Shown piece by piece: positions 1 to 8,225 of a DNA stretch of 64,000 nt. Positions within the stretch are counted from its first letter, which is position 1. Each line of letters opens with the position of its first letter. This DNA is from Ruminococcus_C callidus (GTDB lineage Bacteria > Bacillota > Clostridia > Oscillospirales > Ruminococcaceae): positions 2,480,001 to 2,544,000 of the forward strand of contig NZ_CP186925.1 in the NCBI RefSeq assembly GCF_049562855.1, read 5' to 3'. The notes under the pieces are model-generated. The model did not search any database, was not told the origin of the DNA, and was given only the letters and a program-made list of their open reading frames with translations. A program made the translations under genes and the position numbers.

Positions 1-1
1 A

Positions 2-547
2 GCAAGACAGCAGGAGATCATGTGCGACTATCAGGTTGACCGCATCTTCTCCGAGAAGATTTCGGGAGCTAACAAAGACCGCCCTCAGCTCAGGGCAATG
101 CTTGACTATGTGCGTGAGGGTGACACCCTATACATTGAGAGCATCAGCCGTTTGGGGTGCTCCACGAAAGACTTACTGAACATCATCGACACCCTCACCG
201 AAAAAGGTGTTACCCTCATCAGCCATAAGGAGAATATCGACACCGATACTCCTGCAGGCAAATTCATGTTGACCGTGTTCGCTGCACTCTCTCAGCTTGA
301 AAGAGAACAGCTCAAACAGCGACAGCGTGAGGGCATCGAAATCGCTAAGACTCAGGGCAAGTACACAGGCAGAAAGCCGATTGAGATCGACTGGACGAGG
401 TTCGGGCAGCTCTATGGGGAATGGAAGTCAAAGAGCATCACAGGCAGGGACTTTATGCGGAGAATGGGCTTGTCGGCTAATACATTTTACCGCCGTGTCA
501 GGGAGTATGAAGCGGAAAACGGGATAACCGAGCCTGTTTCTGCATGA
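2..547 (+). CDS. Serine resolvase/invertase, 5' end cut by window edge
   Basis: This is the C-terminal part of a small serine recombinase that cuts and rejoins DNA at resolution or inversion sites. The frame is open to the left edge, and ARQQEIM precedes the first visible Met, so the catalytic serine segment lies outside the window. Visible family marks are RPQLRAMLDYVREGD, ISRLGCSTKDLLN (the helix after the active site), DTPAGKFMLTVFAALSQLERE (the dimer helix), GRKP, and a C-terminal Hin-like helix-turn-helix (SANTFYRRVREY). It is probably the resolvase of a transposon or conjugative element extending to the left. I am sure of the family but cannot say whether it acts as resolvase or invertase. 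Confidence 0.9.
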   Translation, partial: ARQQEIMCDYQVDRIFSEKISGANKDRPQLRAMLDYVREGDTLYIESISRLGCSTKDLLNIIDTLTEKGVTLISHKENIDTDTPAGKFMLTVFAALSQLEREQLKQRQREGIEIAKTQGKYTGRKPIEIDWTRFGQLYGEWKSKSITGRDFMRRMGLSANTFYRRVREYEAENGITEPVSA

Positions 548-619
548 GCATATTGCACCGAGGATTTTTATAATATTGCTGCGCCCTGCACAATTATTAT
601 TACAATTACTCCGCAGGGC

Positions 620-648
620 TGGACTCCTGTCTTGTCATGGGATATAAT
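620..648 (+). promoter_or_regulatory. Putative sigma-A promoter for the 682 gene
   Basis: TGGACT (620-625) and TATAAT (643-648) are separated by 17 bases, 34 bases upstream of the start codon at 682. A 7-bp GCCCTGC/GCAGGGC inverted repeat (583-619) sits just before it. It has no T-run, so it is not a convincing terminator. Confidence 0.45.
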
Positions 649-681
649 GTATCTACAATAAAACACAGGAGGGATACAGCT

Positions 682-894
682 ATGTTAAAGATACCCGAAT
701 TGGCTATGCCGAGATCACGCAAGGTCACTACTGTCTACAATGGTAAGCGTGAGGTCTGGACGGACTACGAACAGGCAAAGGCATATTTCCTTGAAACGAT
801 GATGACCGCCGAGGGCGAGGAGCGTGACCGAGCAGAGTGCGTTTACATTCAGCTACTTCACGGGCTTGACGAATGCAGTGACGAGGACGAATAA
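682..894 (+). CDS. Small hypothetical acidic-tail protein
   Basis: This is a 70-residue protein with no family I can name. The start at 682 is chosen over an earlier in-frame ATG at 637 because an AGGAGG ribosome site (667-672) lies 9 bases ahead of it. The product has a basic N-terminal segment (MPRSRKVTTVYNGKREVW), a helical middle (YEQAKAYFLETMM) and a very acidic end (CSDEDE). Codon use is relatively GC-rich like the neighbouring resolvase, so it probably belongs to the same element. Small proteins of this kind are common cargo in clostridial conjugative elements. No function is inferred. Confidence 0.6.
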   Translation: MLKIPELAMPRSRKVTTVYNGKREVWTDYEQAKAYFLETMMTAEGEERDRAECVYIQLLHGLDECSDEDE

Positions 895-1313
895 TCAGCA
901 GGGCGAGTTGTTTCGGCAGCTCGCTCTTGCTATGCCCTCTGGCGAACAGAAATGCCCCTCACAGCCGTCCGAGCCTGCGGAGCGGAAAAGAATACCGTCT
1001 GAAAAGAACAGCCCTGAGAAATGCTTGTACTGCAAATCTCGGGGCTTGTCTGTTATTCAGTTCCATTAGGGTATCCACTGATTTCGGTGCGCGCCATAAT
1101 CATAATATCAACTTATGCGGAACGTAAAATGAGTGTGCCAGTAGACTAAGACCTATTAGCAATTAAAAAATATTCCATTATCACTAAAATAATAACAAAT
1201 AGCCGAAAAAAGAAGCTCCAATCCCTTGAAATAATGGTGTATTTGTGTTATAATAAATAATGTATAATCCTTTTTCAAACTGCTATTTGTGAAAATGAAA
1301 CTGGGGGATTTTT
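895..1313. promoter_or_regulatory. Intergenic region with promoter of the restriction operon
   Basis: No convincing gene is seen. Up to about 1070 the DNA still has the GC-rich composition of the left element and may hold a decayed coding remnant; after about 1090 it turns AT-rich. TTGAAA (1226-1231), a 17-base spacer and TATAAT (1249-1254) form a good promoter 60 bases before the 1314 start. A GGGGGA ribosome site (1302-1307) precedes that ATG. Confidence 0.6.
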
Positions 1314-2474
1314 ATGAAAGTATTATATTCTAATATGCTTCCGTTAGGAATACAGGATAATCAGGAAACCATAGATGAAAGCATCAAACAGCAGATAGCC
1401 AAATCGGACAGAGTTGATATTGCAGTCGGATATGTCTCTCTTGCATCGCTTGAAGAGCTGGATAGGTTAATTTGTGAAAACAAGATCAAGCAGATTGTTC
1501 TTGTCATTGGAATGTACTATATTGAGGGTATGCCTGAAAAGACATATCATACTGCCGTTAGGCTTAATAAGAAGTGGCAGGATATGGGCATTGGTGAAAT
1601 ACGCATCGTGCGCTCGCTGAAATATCACGGCAAGGTGTACTGCTTCTATAAGAATAATGCACCTATTTCCGCTGTTATCGGCTCTGCAAATTTAGGCGTT
1701 CTCAAACTTGAAGCTAATAACCGCCGTCAGTATGAGCTGTGCTCTCTCACTGAGGACATCTCTGAAACACAGGAGCTTGCAGATATTGTGGAACGTATAA
1801 AAGCTCCTATCTGCTCTATCAATATTGCCGATGTTGATGATATGCCGCTTATCAGAGAACAGAATGTATCTCTTACTGGCATTGATACCGTTGAGGAGCT
1901 TCCGAAGAATGATATAGAGCTTTATAGTAAACATAAAACCAATCTGACATTTACGCTTCCTTTGAAAGTCCCTGCATTTTCCGAGAGATTTATGGACGAT
2001 AAAAAGCACTATACTCAATCCAATATCAATGTCTGCTATTCTCTTGACACAAGAAATCCGAAAAGACCTAAATCAAGAAACTGGTATGAATTTCAGATAA
2101 CTGTTCCGAGCAGTGTTTACACCCTGCCTGGATACCCAAAGAGAAACGAGCCATTCTTTATCGTTACCGATGACGGCTTTATGTTCAAGGCGCATACTAC
2201 CAGTGATAACAACAAACAGCTTAACGCAGTAGGAAGTGAGCATATCTTAGGATATTGGCTCAAAGGCAGAATTGCTGCCGCAGGATTGGTAACACCCGTA
2301 CACGATACACAAAAGGATACGGACAGAATAGGCATGATAACGAAAGAAATGCTTGAAGCTTATGGGTGTGACAGCCTTACATTTACAAAGACAAATAAGA
2401 AAGCAGCAGACGAGGACGGAAATGAGCTTGACGTATGGATTGTCGAGTTCATTTCTTCCAAAGACGAGGAATAA
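1314..2474 (+). CDS. NgoFVII-type PLD-family restriction endonuclease (copy 1)
   Basis: This predicted type II restriction nuclease has a phospholipase D fold. The N-terminal half carries one HKD-like motif: H105 and K107 in YHGKVYCFY and S124/N126 in IGSANLG, with the HxK...GSxN spacing of metal-independent PLD nucleases such as R.NgoFVII and BfiI. The C-terminal part (about 240-385) contains RNWYEFQITVP and matches the B3-like DNA-binding half of the same family. It is the first gene of a tight operon (gaps of 3 and 1 bases, then an overlap) with a Z1 ATPase, a second NgoFVII-type protein and Vsr. The methyltransferase lies opposite. Both HKD positions look intact, so this is the likely cutting subunit. 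The recognition sequence cannot be read from the sequence. Confidence 0.8.
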   Translation: MKVLYSNMLPLGIQDNQETIDESIKQQIAKSDRVDIAVGYVSLASLEELDRLICENKIKQIVLVIGMYYIEGMPEKTYHTAVRLNKKWQDMGIGEIRIVRSLKYHGKVYCFYKNNAPISAVIGSANLGVLKLEANNRRQYELCSLTEDISETQELADIVERIKAPICSINIADVDDMPLIREQNVSLTGIDTVEELPKNDIELYSKHKTNLTFTLPLKVPAFSERFMDDKKHYTQSNINVCYSLDTRNPKRPKSRNWYEFQITVPSSVYTLPGYPKRNEPFFIVTDDGFMFKAHTTSDNNKQLNAVGSEHILGYWLKGRIAAAGLVTPVHDTQKDTDRIGMITKEMLEAYGCDSLTFTKTNKKAADEDGNELDVWIVEFISSKDEE

Positions 2475-2477
2475 TAT

Positions 2478-4340
2478 ATGCAGTATCTTAAAACCTATCT
2501 GAACAAAATCATAGCGAGAGGTAATGAGAAGCTCGCAGAATCCATCTCCAAAACCGCAGAAGATATTGGAAAGAGCTATATCAGCACCTTTTCGTTTACA
2601 AGTCATGAGATCGGACTTCTGTTCGGAAATGTTCAATCAGGCAAGACAGGACAGATGTTTGGTATCTTATGCAAAGCCGCTGATTTAGGTTTTCCTGCGT
2701 TTCTAATACTTACAACAGATAACGTTGTTTTACAGGCGCAGACATTGGAGCGTGTAAAATCCGATTTGGAGGGCTTTTGTATCTGCGGAGAAGATGATAC
2801 AGGATTATTCGTTGAAAACAGCCTGATACAGCCTGCAATCATTATTCTGAAAAAGAACTCCAGAGTATTGAGAAAATGGGCTAACATCTTCAATACTACG
2901 GGATTTATGAAAGGCAATCCGCTTTTTATTATTGATGATGAGGCTGATGCCGCATCTCTAAATACCTTTATTAACCGCAAAGGCAATCAGTTTTCTTCTA
3001 TCAACAAGTATCTCAATTCTATTAAGAATGGAGCAACAAGTAGCCTGTATCTTCAAGTTACAGGTACACCGCAGGCTATCCTGCTTCAAACAATGGCATC
3101 AGGCTGGCACCCATACTTCACCTATTATTTTCAGCCTGGAAGTGCCTATTTGGGCGGTGATTTCTTCTTCCCGTCCTCGCAGAAGCCTGATTGCATAACA
3201 TTTCTTGAAACTGTCAAGGAAGATACTAAAGAAGCGGTTTTACGTCATATTACAGTATCTGCACAGGTGCTTGCATCTGGCGGAAAGGTCTGCAATGGTC
3301 TTATTCACCCAAGTGTAAGGCAGTCAGCACACAACACCTATGCTAAAGATGTAAAGAAAGTGCTTGAATGGTGCAAAGCCAACAATGCTGAGTTTAAGGC
3401 GGAAATTATAAAGCATAGTGCATCGCTCAATCCTCAGAAATCCGCTAAGTTATCTTATGATGTTATATTCAGCAAAGCCGAAAGCCTTGTTATGAACGAT
3501 GAAATCAATGTTTACATAATGAACGGCACTAACGAGGTTGACAGCTCTGCTTATGCTCAGGGGAGCAATATCGTTATCGGAGGAAACACACTCGGCAGAG
3601 GTGTTACATTCCCTGGATTGCAGACTATCTACTATACAAGAACAAGCAAGAAACCGCAGGCAGATACAATGTGGCAGCACAGCAGAATGTTTGGATATGA
3701 CCGTGATCCGGGCATGATGATGATTTATATTGACGAGCATCTTTATAAACTGTTCTCTGATATAAACTCTACGAACAATTCTATCATTGCTCAGATCGAG
3801 CGCGGCATAGATGATGTTAAGATTTACTATCCCGAAGGTCTTAATCCTACCCGAAAGAATGTGCTTGACAATAAACACGTTGAGATTATATCTGGCGGAA
3901 CAAACTACTATCCGTTCTATCCTGATAATGATACCATTGAAAGCATTTCCGAGCTTCTGAAAGCCTTTGACAACACAGAGCTTTATTATCAGGTGAGTCT
4001 GCGATTTATCAAGGAAGTGCTGTCGCACATCATTCCAAGCCCCGATTTTAAGCTCTCTGCATTTATGTCTGTGCTGGATACTATGCTCGCAGATACTCCT
4101 GCGGGGCAAGGTATTCTGATCGTAAGGCGTGAAAGAGATGTCGCTCAGGGTACTGGCGCTTTGATTTCTCCGAACGATTGGAAGTTAGGCGGACAGTTTA
4201 CTGATAAGCCTGTCTTGACCATGTATCAGGTTACGGGCAATAAAGGCTGGAAAGGCAAAAAGCTTTGGATACCGAATATCAAGCTCCCACATGGAACGAT
4301 GTATTATGATGTGTTAGAAGAAGATACACAGGGAGAATAA
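2478..4340 (+). CDS. Z1-domain ATPase of a restriction-modification system
   Basis: This 620-residue P-loop protein has a Walker A-like GNVQSGKTG (K56), a Walker B/DEAD-like IIDDEADAASLN (about 151-162), and conserved TGTPQA and NTLGRGVTFPGLQ segments, as in superfamily II helicase folds with a Z1 domain. Z1 proteins are known from comparative genomics to sit with restriction nucleases, Vsr and m5C methyltransferases. Here the gene starts 3 bases after one PLD nuclease and ends 1 base before another. It probably couples ATP-driven DNA remodelling or translocation to cleavage. The LGRG(V/I) block near residue 374 resembles motif VI of helicases. There is no sign of damage. The family call is firm; the mechanism is inferred. 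Confidence 0.82.
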   Translation: MQYLKTYLNKIIARGNEKLAESISKTAEDIGKSYISTFSFTSHEIGLLFGNVQSGKTGQMFGILCKAADLGFPAFLILTTDNVVLQAQTLERVKSDLEGFCICGEDDTGLFVENSLIQPAIIILKKNSRVLRKWANIFNTTGFMKGNPLFIIDDEADAASLNTFINRKGNQFSSINKYLNSIKNGATSSLYLQVTGTPQAILLQTMASGWHPYFTYYFQPGSAYLGGDFFFPSSQKPDCITFLETVKEDTKEAVLRHITVSAQVLASGGKVCNGLIHPSVRQSAHNTYAKDVKKVLEWCKANNAEFKAEIIKHSASLNPQKSAKLSYDVIFSKAESLVMNDEINVYIMNGTNEVDSSAYAQGSNIVIGGNTLGRGVTFPGLQTIYYTRTSKKPQADTMWQHSRMFGYDRDPGMMMIYIDEHLYKLFSDINSTNNSIIAQIERGIDDVKIYYPEGLNPTRKNVLDNKHVEIISGGTNYYPFYPDNDTIESISELLKAFDNTELYYQVSLRFIKEVLSHIIPSPDFKLSAFMSVLDTMLADTPAGQGILIVRRERDVAQGTGALISPNDWKLGGQFTDKPVLTMYQVTGNKGWKGKKLWIPNIKLPHGTMYYDVLEEDTQGE

Positions 4341-4341
4341 T

Positions 4342-5316
4342 ATGATAACAGGAGATATAACAAAACCGATCTTGTTCGATCCTATCGCTTGCAGAGCGGA
4401 CAAACTTCTGATATTGAGCAGTTATGCTACCCCAAATATGTCATCATGGTATATGAAACAGCTTCAGGAAAGAAAAACTGCACCTATTGATATATCGGTG
4501 ATTGTCGGAATGACCGCTTATGATGGTATTAGTATTCCAGCACACAATGGATTTCTTTCACTGCATAATACTTATACATCTAAGAGCGTCAGGTCTTTTA
4601 GCTGTAATTATATATCAGATAATCCACCTGAGCATTCAAATCTGTATATTTGGCTTAAAGGCGAACACCCTGAACTTGCCTTTGTGGGATCAGCAGACTT
4701 TACTCAGAATGCCTTTATTTCGTCAAGGCGTGAGATTATGCAGGAATGTTCGCCAAGTGAAGCGTATGATTATTACCAAGAAGCCGAAAGCAGATCATGT
4801 TACTGCAATCATTCTGAAATTGATGATATGATTATCATTCGCAATAACCACCCTATTCTTGACAATGAAGCTGAATTGATAGGCAGTATATCCTGTGGGA
4901 CGGTTAAAAGCGTTTCACTTTCTTTGCTTACCAATAAAGGCATAGTTGCAGGAACATCAGGTTTGAATTGGGGACAGCGTGATAAACGAAATCGTAATGA
5001 AGCGTATATCCGCATACCAATACAGATTGCACGGCAGGACTTCTTTCCGACAGACCGCCACTTCACAGTGTTGACAGATGACGGGCATCAGCTTATTCTT
5101 AGAGCTGAACAACAAAACAATAAAGCATTGACAACACCAATGAACAATTCGCTCTTAGGTGAGTATTTCAGAAACAGGCTCAATTTGCCGAACGGACACC
5201 CTGTTACGAAACAGGATTTAGAGCGTTACGGACGTACCGACGTTGTATTCGCCAAAATAGACGAGGAGCTTTACTATATGGACTTTTCTCCCAAAAAGGC
5301 TTTAGGTGATAGCTGA
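4342..5316 (+). CDS. NgoFVII-type PLD-like protein (copy 2, altered active site)
   Basis: This is a second NgoFVII-family protein in the same operon. It resembles the family closely: EHSNLYIWL, AFVGSADFTQNAF, LNWGQRDKRNRNEAYIRIP and a C-terminal YGRTDVVFAKIDEELYYMDFS block. The residues that should be the catalytic HxK and GSxN read H98-S-N100 and G-S117-A-D119, so the lysine and asparagine are replaced. The B3-like C-terminal domain appears complete. It may therefore be a specificity or partner subunit for the intact nuclease at 1314, or a weak nuclease for one strand. It overlaps the vsr start by one base. Classification is secure; loss of activity is inferred from the two substitutions. 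Confidence 0.8.
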   Translation: MITGDITKPILFDPIACRADKLLILSSYATPNMSSWYMKQLQERKTAPIDISVIVGMTAYDGISIPAHNGFLSLHNTYTSKSVRSFSCNYISDNPPEHSNLYIWLKGEHPELAFVGSADFTQNAFISSRREIMQECSPSEAYDYYQEAESRSCYCNHSEIDDMIIIRNNHPILDNEAELIGSISCGTVKSVSLSLLTNKGIVAGTSGLNWGQRDKRNRNEAYIRIPIQIARQDFFPTDRHFTVLTDDGHQLILRAEQQNNKALTTPMNNSLLGEYFRNRLNLPNGHPVTKQDLERYGRTDVVFAKIDEELYYMDFSPKKALGDS

Positions 5317-5729
5317 TGCCGGATAACCATTCAAAAGAAGTCCGCAGTATGAATATGTCACATATCAGAAGCACCAATTCTAAGCCGGAGGAGATTGTAC
5401 GAAAGTACCTGTTCTCTAAAGGCTTACGATATAGGAAAAATGTTCGCACTCTCCCTGGCAAGCCTGATATTGTGCTAAGAAAATATAAGACGATTATATT
5501 TGTAAACGGTTGTTTTTGGCATAAGCATGATTGTGGACGGTTCGTTATGCCGTCAAGCAATATTGAATACTGGACTAAGAAAATTAACCGCAATGTTGAA
5601 CGTGACAAGAGCAATACAGAACAGCTTGAAGCACAAGGCTGGCGAGTGCTTACGATTTGGGAATGCCAGCTGAAAAAGAAATCAGCTGACGATAATCTAA
5701 GAGCATTATACGAAAAAATAATAAACTAA
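5316..5729 (+). CDS. vsr: Very short patch repair endonuclease Vsr
   Basis: Vsr nicks next to T:G mismatches that arise when 5-methylcytosine deaminates, protecting sites methylated by an m5C methyltransferase. Visible hallmarks are the N-terminal RSxNMSHIRSTNSKPE helix, D51 in GKPDIV, FVNGCFWHKHDC with H69 and H71, and the terminal VLTIWECQLK. The length of 137 residues is normal for the family. The start overlaps the upstream stop by one base, so it is translationally coupled to the nuclease. Its presence fits the m5C methyltransferase encoded on the other strand at 6194-7246. Confidence 0.95.
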   Translation: MPDNHSKEVRSMNMSHIRSTNSKPEEIVRKYLFSKGLRYRKNVRTLPGKPDIVLRKYKTIIFVNGCFWHKHDCGRFVMPSSNIEYWTKKINRNVERDKSNTEQLEAQGWRVLTIWECQLKKKSADDNLRALYEKIIN

Positions 5730-5749
5730 TGATTTAGGAGGAATATATT

Positions 5750-6151
5750 ATGCCTAAGACTGGTGATTCATTTATTGTTTCTCTCACACCTTCACAAGTA
5801 GCATGGGGAACATACAGAAATCCTACTAACAGAGCACCTATTCAAGGAGAAGGATATATTGCAATCCCCAGAAATTATGCTGTTGCATATAAAATATACA
5901 ATTCAAAAAACTCGTTTACTGGACTTGGATATAATGAGTTTATAGCAACGTCCAGCGATGGGTTTATCAATGAAGAATTATTATTAGCTCAGGGAAACAC
6001 TGAAGCTGGTGATCCGTATGCAAAGAATTTTGACATTAAAGGCGATCTCAAAAGATTAGGCGCTTGGTTCGCTTATGCCGGAGCATCTGCTGGCAGTAAA
6101 GTGAAGGTTACTTTTACAAGTCCAACCGAGGTTTATCTTGAAATAATATAA
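5750..6151 (+). CDS. Small protein resembling a free-standing B3-like DNA-binding domain
   Basis: This 133-residue protein follows vsr by 20 bases with its own AGGAGG site. I do not recognise a named family. Its pattern (GEGYIAIP, NEFIATSSDGF, a LLLAQGN turn, GDLKRLGAWFAY, VKVTFTSPTEVYLEII) parallels the C-terminal domains of the two NgoFVII-type proteins in this operon, which also run EAYIxIP - FxxxTDDG - LxAE/DN - YGRxDV - YYMDF. It may be an accessory recognition subunit or a control protein of the restriction system. The sequence shows the parallel; the fold assignment is inference and needs structure comparison. Confidence 0.55.
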   Translation: MPKTGDSFIVSLTPSQVAWGTYRNPTNRAPIQGEGYIAIPRNYAVAYKIYNSKNSFTGLGYNEFIATSSDGFINEELLLAQGNTEAGDPYAKNFDIKGDLKRLGAWFAYAGASAGSKVKVTFTSPTEVYLEII

Positions 6152-6154
6152 GAA

Positions 6155-6190
6155 AATGGCTGTGTTCTTGCTTTTTAGAACACAGCCATT
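6155..6190. terminator. Bidirectional terminator between convergent R-M transcripts
   Basis: A perfect 14-bp stem (6155-6168 with 6177-6190) and an 8-base T-rich loop lie between the restriction operon and the methyltransferase gene. It is A/T-flanked on both sides, so it can stop transcription from either direction. Confidence 0.85.
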
Positions 6191-6193
6191 AGT

Positions 6194-7246
6194 TTATTCT
6201 TCAATATTAGGTTCAATATAATCGTAAGGTACACCTGCAAAGCTCCGTAGTATTGCTTCAAAAATGATTTTTGCACCTCTGCATGGAACAGCCATACCAA
6301 TCTGTTTTCTAACGCCCTCTTTACTTCCTATAAATTCATATTCATCAGGAAATGTCTGAAGCCTTGCACGTTCTCTGTTTGTCAACGCTCTTGGTTCATC
6401 CCAATGGTAGATATGTGTACCACCGCCTCCGCTGCCTGTTACAGTATATGACGGCTTATCGGGATCAAGTCTTTTGTATATCTGGCTGATTTTTGCACCT
6501 GTTATATTTAATCTTAAATGTTCAGGCAAATTAGCAGTAAAAGCATTTTGTCCTGGTAGTATATGCGTAAGGCGTTCAACCACTTGCGGAGACTGCTTAG
6601 TTCTTTCGTTATTGAAAGCATCTTCGGGGATAGGGGGAACTTCGATAGCTGTCCTGCAAGAATTATCCACATTAGCATACGGAGCAGAGGACGGAACACG
6701 ATAGACAACATCTATATCGTTTCGTATTCCTACGATGATTATACGATGACGGGCTTGCGGGATACCATATTCCTCAAATTTGTATAAATGCGGAACAACT
6801 GTGTAGCCTGCCCCTTTAAGCTCTGCTATTATCTTAGTAAACGCCTTTCCGTCATTAGCGTTTTTCAGACCGCCAACATTTTCAGCCAAAAACCAAATAG
6901 GCTTGAATTGTTTGAGTGCCTTTACTCCATACGAATAAAGCGGCCCATAGACACCATTCATACCCTTCTGCTCACCAACTACACTATAATCATTGCAGGG
7001 AAAACCGAAAGCGAGAGCATCAATAGGGGCAAGCTGGGACATATCGAACTTGCGTATATCTTCGTGGTAAACTGTTTCAGGTGCATTAGGACAAATATTA
7101 TGACGATATGTTTTGCAGGTATCAGCATCATAGTCATTTGCCCATTGATGAACAATGCGATACTCAGGATCACCAATGTCTGCATTAGTCGCACCCCAAG
7201 CAATACCGCCTGGACCGCAGAACAGTTCTCCTAACCTATAAACCAT
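6194..7246 (-). CDS. DNA (cytosine-5-)-methyltransferase
   Basis: This is the modification half of the restriction system. It transfers a methyl group from S-adenosylmethionine to cytosine C5. Visible motifs are LGELFCGPGG (motif I), the catalytic FGFPCNDYS (motif IV, a variant of PCQxFS), LAENVGGLKN (motif VI), QARHRIIIVG (motif VIII), RALTNRERARLQTFPD (IX) and QIGMAVP (X). The target-recognition region is short, as is typical of single-domain type II enzymes. ATG 7246 is preceded by AGGTGA at 5 bases; an alternative GTG lies at 7255. It overlaps the XRE gene 3' end, so the two are co-transcribed and coupled. The PCNDYS form is also seen in methyltransferases that travel with NgoFVII-type nucleases. 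Confidence 0.92.
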   Translation of the reverse strand: MVYRLGELFCGPGGIAWGATNADIGDPEYRIVHQWANDYDADTCKTYRHNICPNAPETVYHEDIRKFDMSQLAPIDALAFGFPCNDYSVVGEQKGMNGVYGPLYSYGVKALKQFKPIWFLAENVGGLKNANDGKAFTKIIAELKGAGYTVVPHLYKFEEYGIPQARHRIIIVGIRNDIDVVYRVPSSAPYANVDNSCRTAIEVPPIPEDAFNNERTKQSPQVVERLTHILPGQNAFTANLPEHLRLNITGAKISQIYKRLDPDKPSYTVTGSGGGGTHIYHWDEPRALTNRERARLQTFPDEYEFIGSKEGVRKQIGMAVPCRGAKIIFEAILRSFAGVPYDYIEPNIEE

Positions 7247-7595
7247 TGTTCTCACCTGATCCTTCCAATCGTGTTTTTTTCCTTGAAATGAGGAAATCTA
7301 TAAAAAGCTGAAGATCACGCAAATCGTCCTTTTCCAACTTATCCACTCTTTTGAGCATATAGGCTGGATTTAAGTCGTTTTGCGTAATATAACCTGTTTC
7401 AATCATAAATTCAATAGGGCTAATATCGAGGGCTTTGGCTATTTCGCAGAGATTTTTCCAACTTGGATTCTTTCTATCGCCATTTTCAATTTTCATTAAC
7501 TCACTGTCGCTGATATTGCTCAACTCAGCAAGTTTTTTTCGGGAATACCCACATAATTCCCTGTTTGTTTTTATAACATCTCCGACTCCAGCCAT
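7236..7595 (-). CDS. XRE-family controller of the restriction-modification locus
   Basis: A helix-turn-helix protein (about 119 residues) with VIKTNRELCGYSRKKLAELSNISDSELMKIENGDRKNPSWKNLCEIAKAL, the standard lambda-repressor-type fold in the first 65 residues. Position directly upstream of the methyltransferase suggests a C-protein role that times methyltransferase and nuclease expression. ATG 7595 is preferred over GTG 7604 because GAGGTG lies 6 bases before it. The C-terminal half (MLKRVDKLEKDDLRDLQLFIDFLISRKK) is helical and may dimerise. The promoter just upstream has perfect consensus. Confidence 0.85.
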   Translation of the reverse strand: MAGVGDVIKTNRELCGYSRKKLAELSNISDSELMKIENGDRKNPSWKNLCEIAKALDISPIEFMIETGYITQNDLNPAYMLKRVDKLEKDDLRDLQLFIDFLISRKKTRLEGSGENNGL

Positions 7596-7616
7596 ACATT
7601 TCACCTCAACTTATTT

Positions 7617-7645
7617 ATTATACCACTCACGCTGCTTTTTGTCAA
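7617..7645 (-). promoter_or_regulatory. Perfect-consensus promoter for XRE-methyltransferase
   Basis: On the minus strand TTGACA (7640-7645), a 17-base spacer and TATAAT (7617-7622) match the sigma-A consensus exactly. It lies 22 bases upstream of the XRE start codon, so the operon is expected to be strongly transcribed unless repressed. Confidence 0.85.
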
Positions 7646-7697
7646 CCCCTATTTTAAAAAAAGCTGCCTATTGGAAATTTTCTTGATATAGCGTAAT

Positions 7698-7727
7698 AAT
7701 AAGGCGACTCCAAAGAACCGCCTTATT
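7698..7727 (+). terminator. Rho-independent terminator
   Basis: A 9-bp perfect stem (7698-7706 with 7719-7727) is followed by a T-rich tract on the plus strand. There is no intact plus-strand gene immediately upstream, so it is probably a leftover from the recipient element. Confidence 0.6.
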
Positions 7728-7739
7728 TCTTTTCTTTTG

Positions 7740-7862
7740 ACCGAACAGACTTTGTGGTATGTGGTATGCTGTATCCAGCACAAAAGCGGCGGAGCATACC
7801 GCACGATACAATACGCTGAGAAACAGGGCACGAAGATAGTGAACCTTGTAGACGAAAACTGA
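7740..7862 (+). pseudogene. 3' remnant of a SLOG-superfamily (DUF1273-like) gene
   Basis: In one frame TDFVVC is read, and in the neighbouring frame the protein continues as CIQHKSGGAY, RTIQYAEKQG, TKIVNLVDEN and a stop at 7860. Together these match the C-terminal half of SLOG/DUF1273 proteins (the pattern D(F/I)VVCY(I/V)xH followed by GGA and a helix, then G-K-x-IxNL). The frame switch near 7760 and the absence of any N-terminal part show a dead fragment. Such genes are ordinary cargo of clostridial conjugative elements, so the restriction system was probably inserted into one. Confidence 0.55.
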
Positions 7863-7885
7863 ATAGGCATCTGAAAAGAAAAATC

Positions 7886-7927
7886 AGGGCTATGCCTTCC
7901 GCACACGGTCACGGAGGACATAGCCCT
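7886..7927. terminator. Terminator hairpin after the SLOG remnant
   Basis: AGGGCTATG (7886-7894) pairs with CATAGCCCT (7919-7927), extended by further pairs inside, followed by TTTCCTT on the plus strand. It also lies directly after the convergent minus-strand gene ending at 7948. Confidence 0.7.
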
Positions 7928-7947
7928 TTCCTTATGCAGTGATTGTA

Positions 7948-8178
7948 TCAGTCCTGAATCTCCTGCATCATAGTTGCACCGTCCTTGAAGCCGACCTTGT
8001 AGGCAGCTCGCATTTCAGCGGCGGCGGTTTCACTCACACAGTCAAGTATCTTGTGAAACACGTCAATCTGCTCCTCACTCAGCGAATCTTCAAACGGTAT
8101 GCAGAGCTTGTTGAAATCGTCCGAAAACTCAGTGGAGTGAATATCGCCCTGGCGGTAGTTGTAAAGTGCATCGATCAT
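7948..8178 (-). CDS. Small helical protein, possibly DUF6809-like
   Basis: A 76-residue protein (MIDALYNYRQGDIHSTEFSDD... ending TMMQEIQD) of predicted all-helical type. The pattern LYxGxI-x(n)-LSEEQ-x(3)-F-x(3)-DCV resembles small proteins annotated DUF6809 in clostridial conjugative elements. The start at 8178 is chosen because AAAGGA lies 9 bases upstream; an earlier ATG at 8196 would contain that ribosome site. Composition is GC-rich, like the left part of the window and unlike the A-rich gene that begins 30 bases away. No function is known. Confidence 0.55.
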   Translation of the reverse strand: MIDALYNYRQGDIHSTEFSDDFNKLCIPFEDSLSEEQIDVFHKILDCVSETAAAEMRAAYKVGFKDGATMMQEIQD

Positions 8179-8225
8179 AGATATAAGTCCTTTCATTTAT
8201 TGCTATATCAGCAATTTTCTGTAAG

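Noticed and set aside
895..1127. Two overlapping plus-strand open frames after the 682 gene
   Set aside because: Neither has a ribosome site. Their composition suggests a decayed remnant of the left element, but nothing can be identified.
7649..7921. 90-codon minus-strand open frame
   Set aside because: It runs antisense through two terminator hairpins and the SLOG remnant, has no ribosome site and no family-like pattern.
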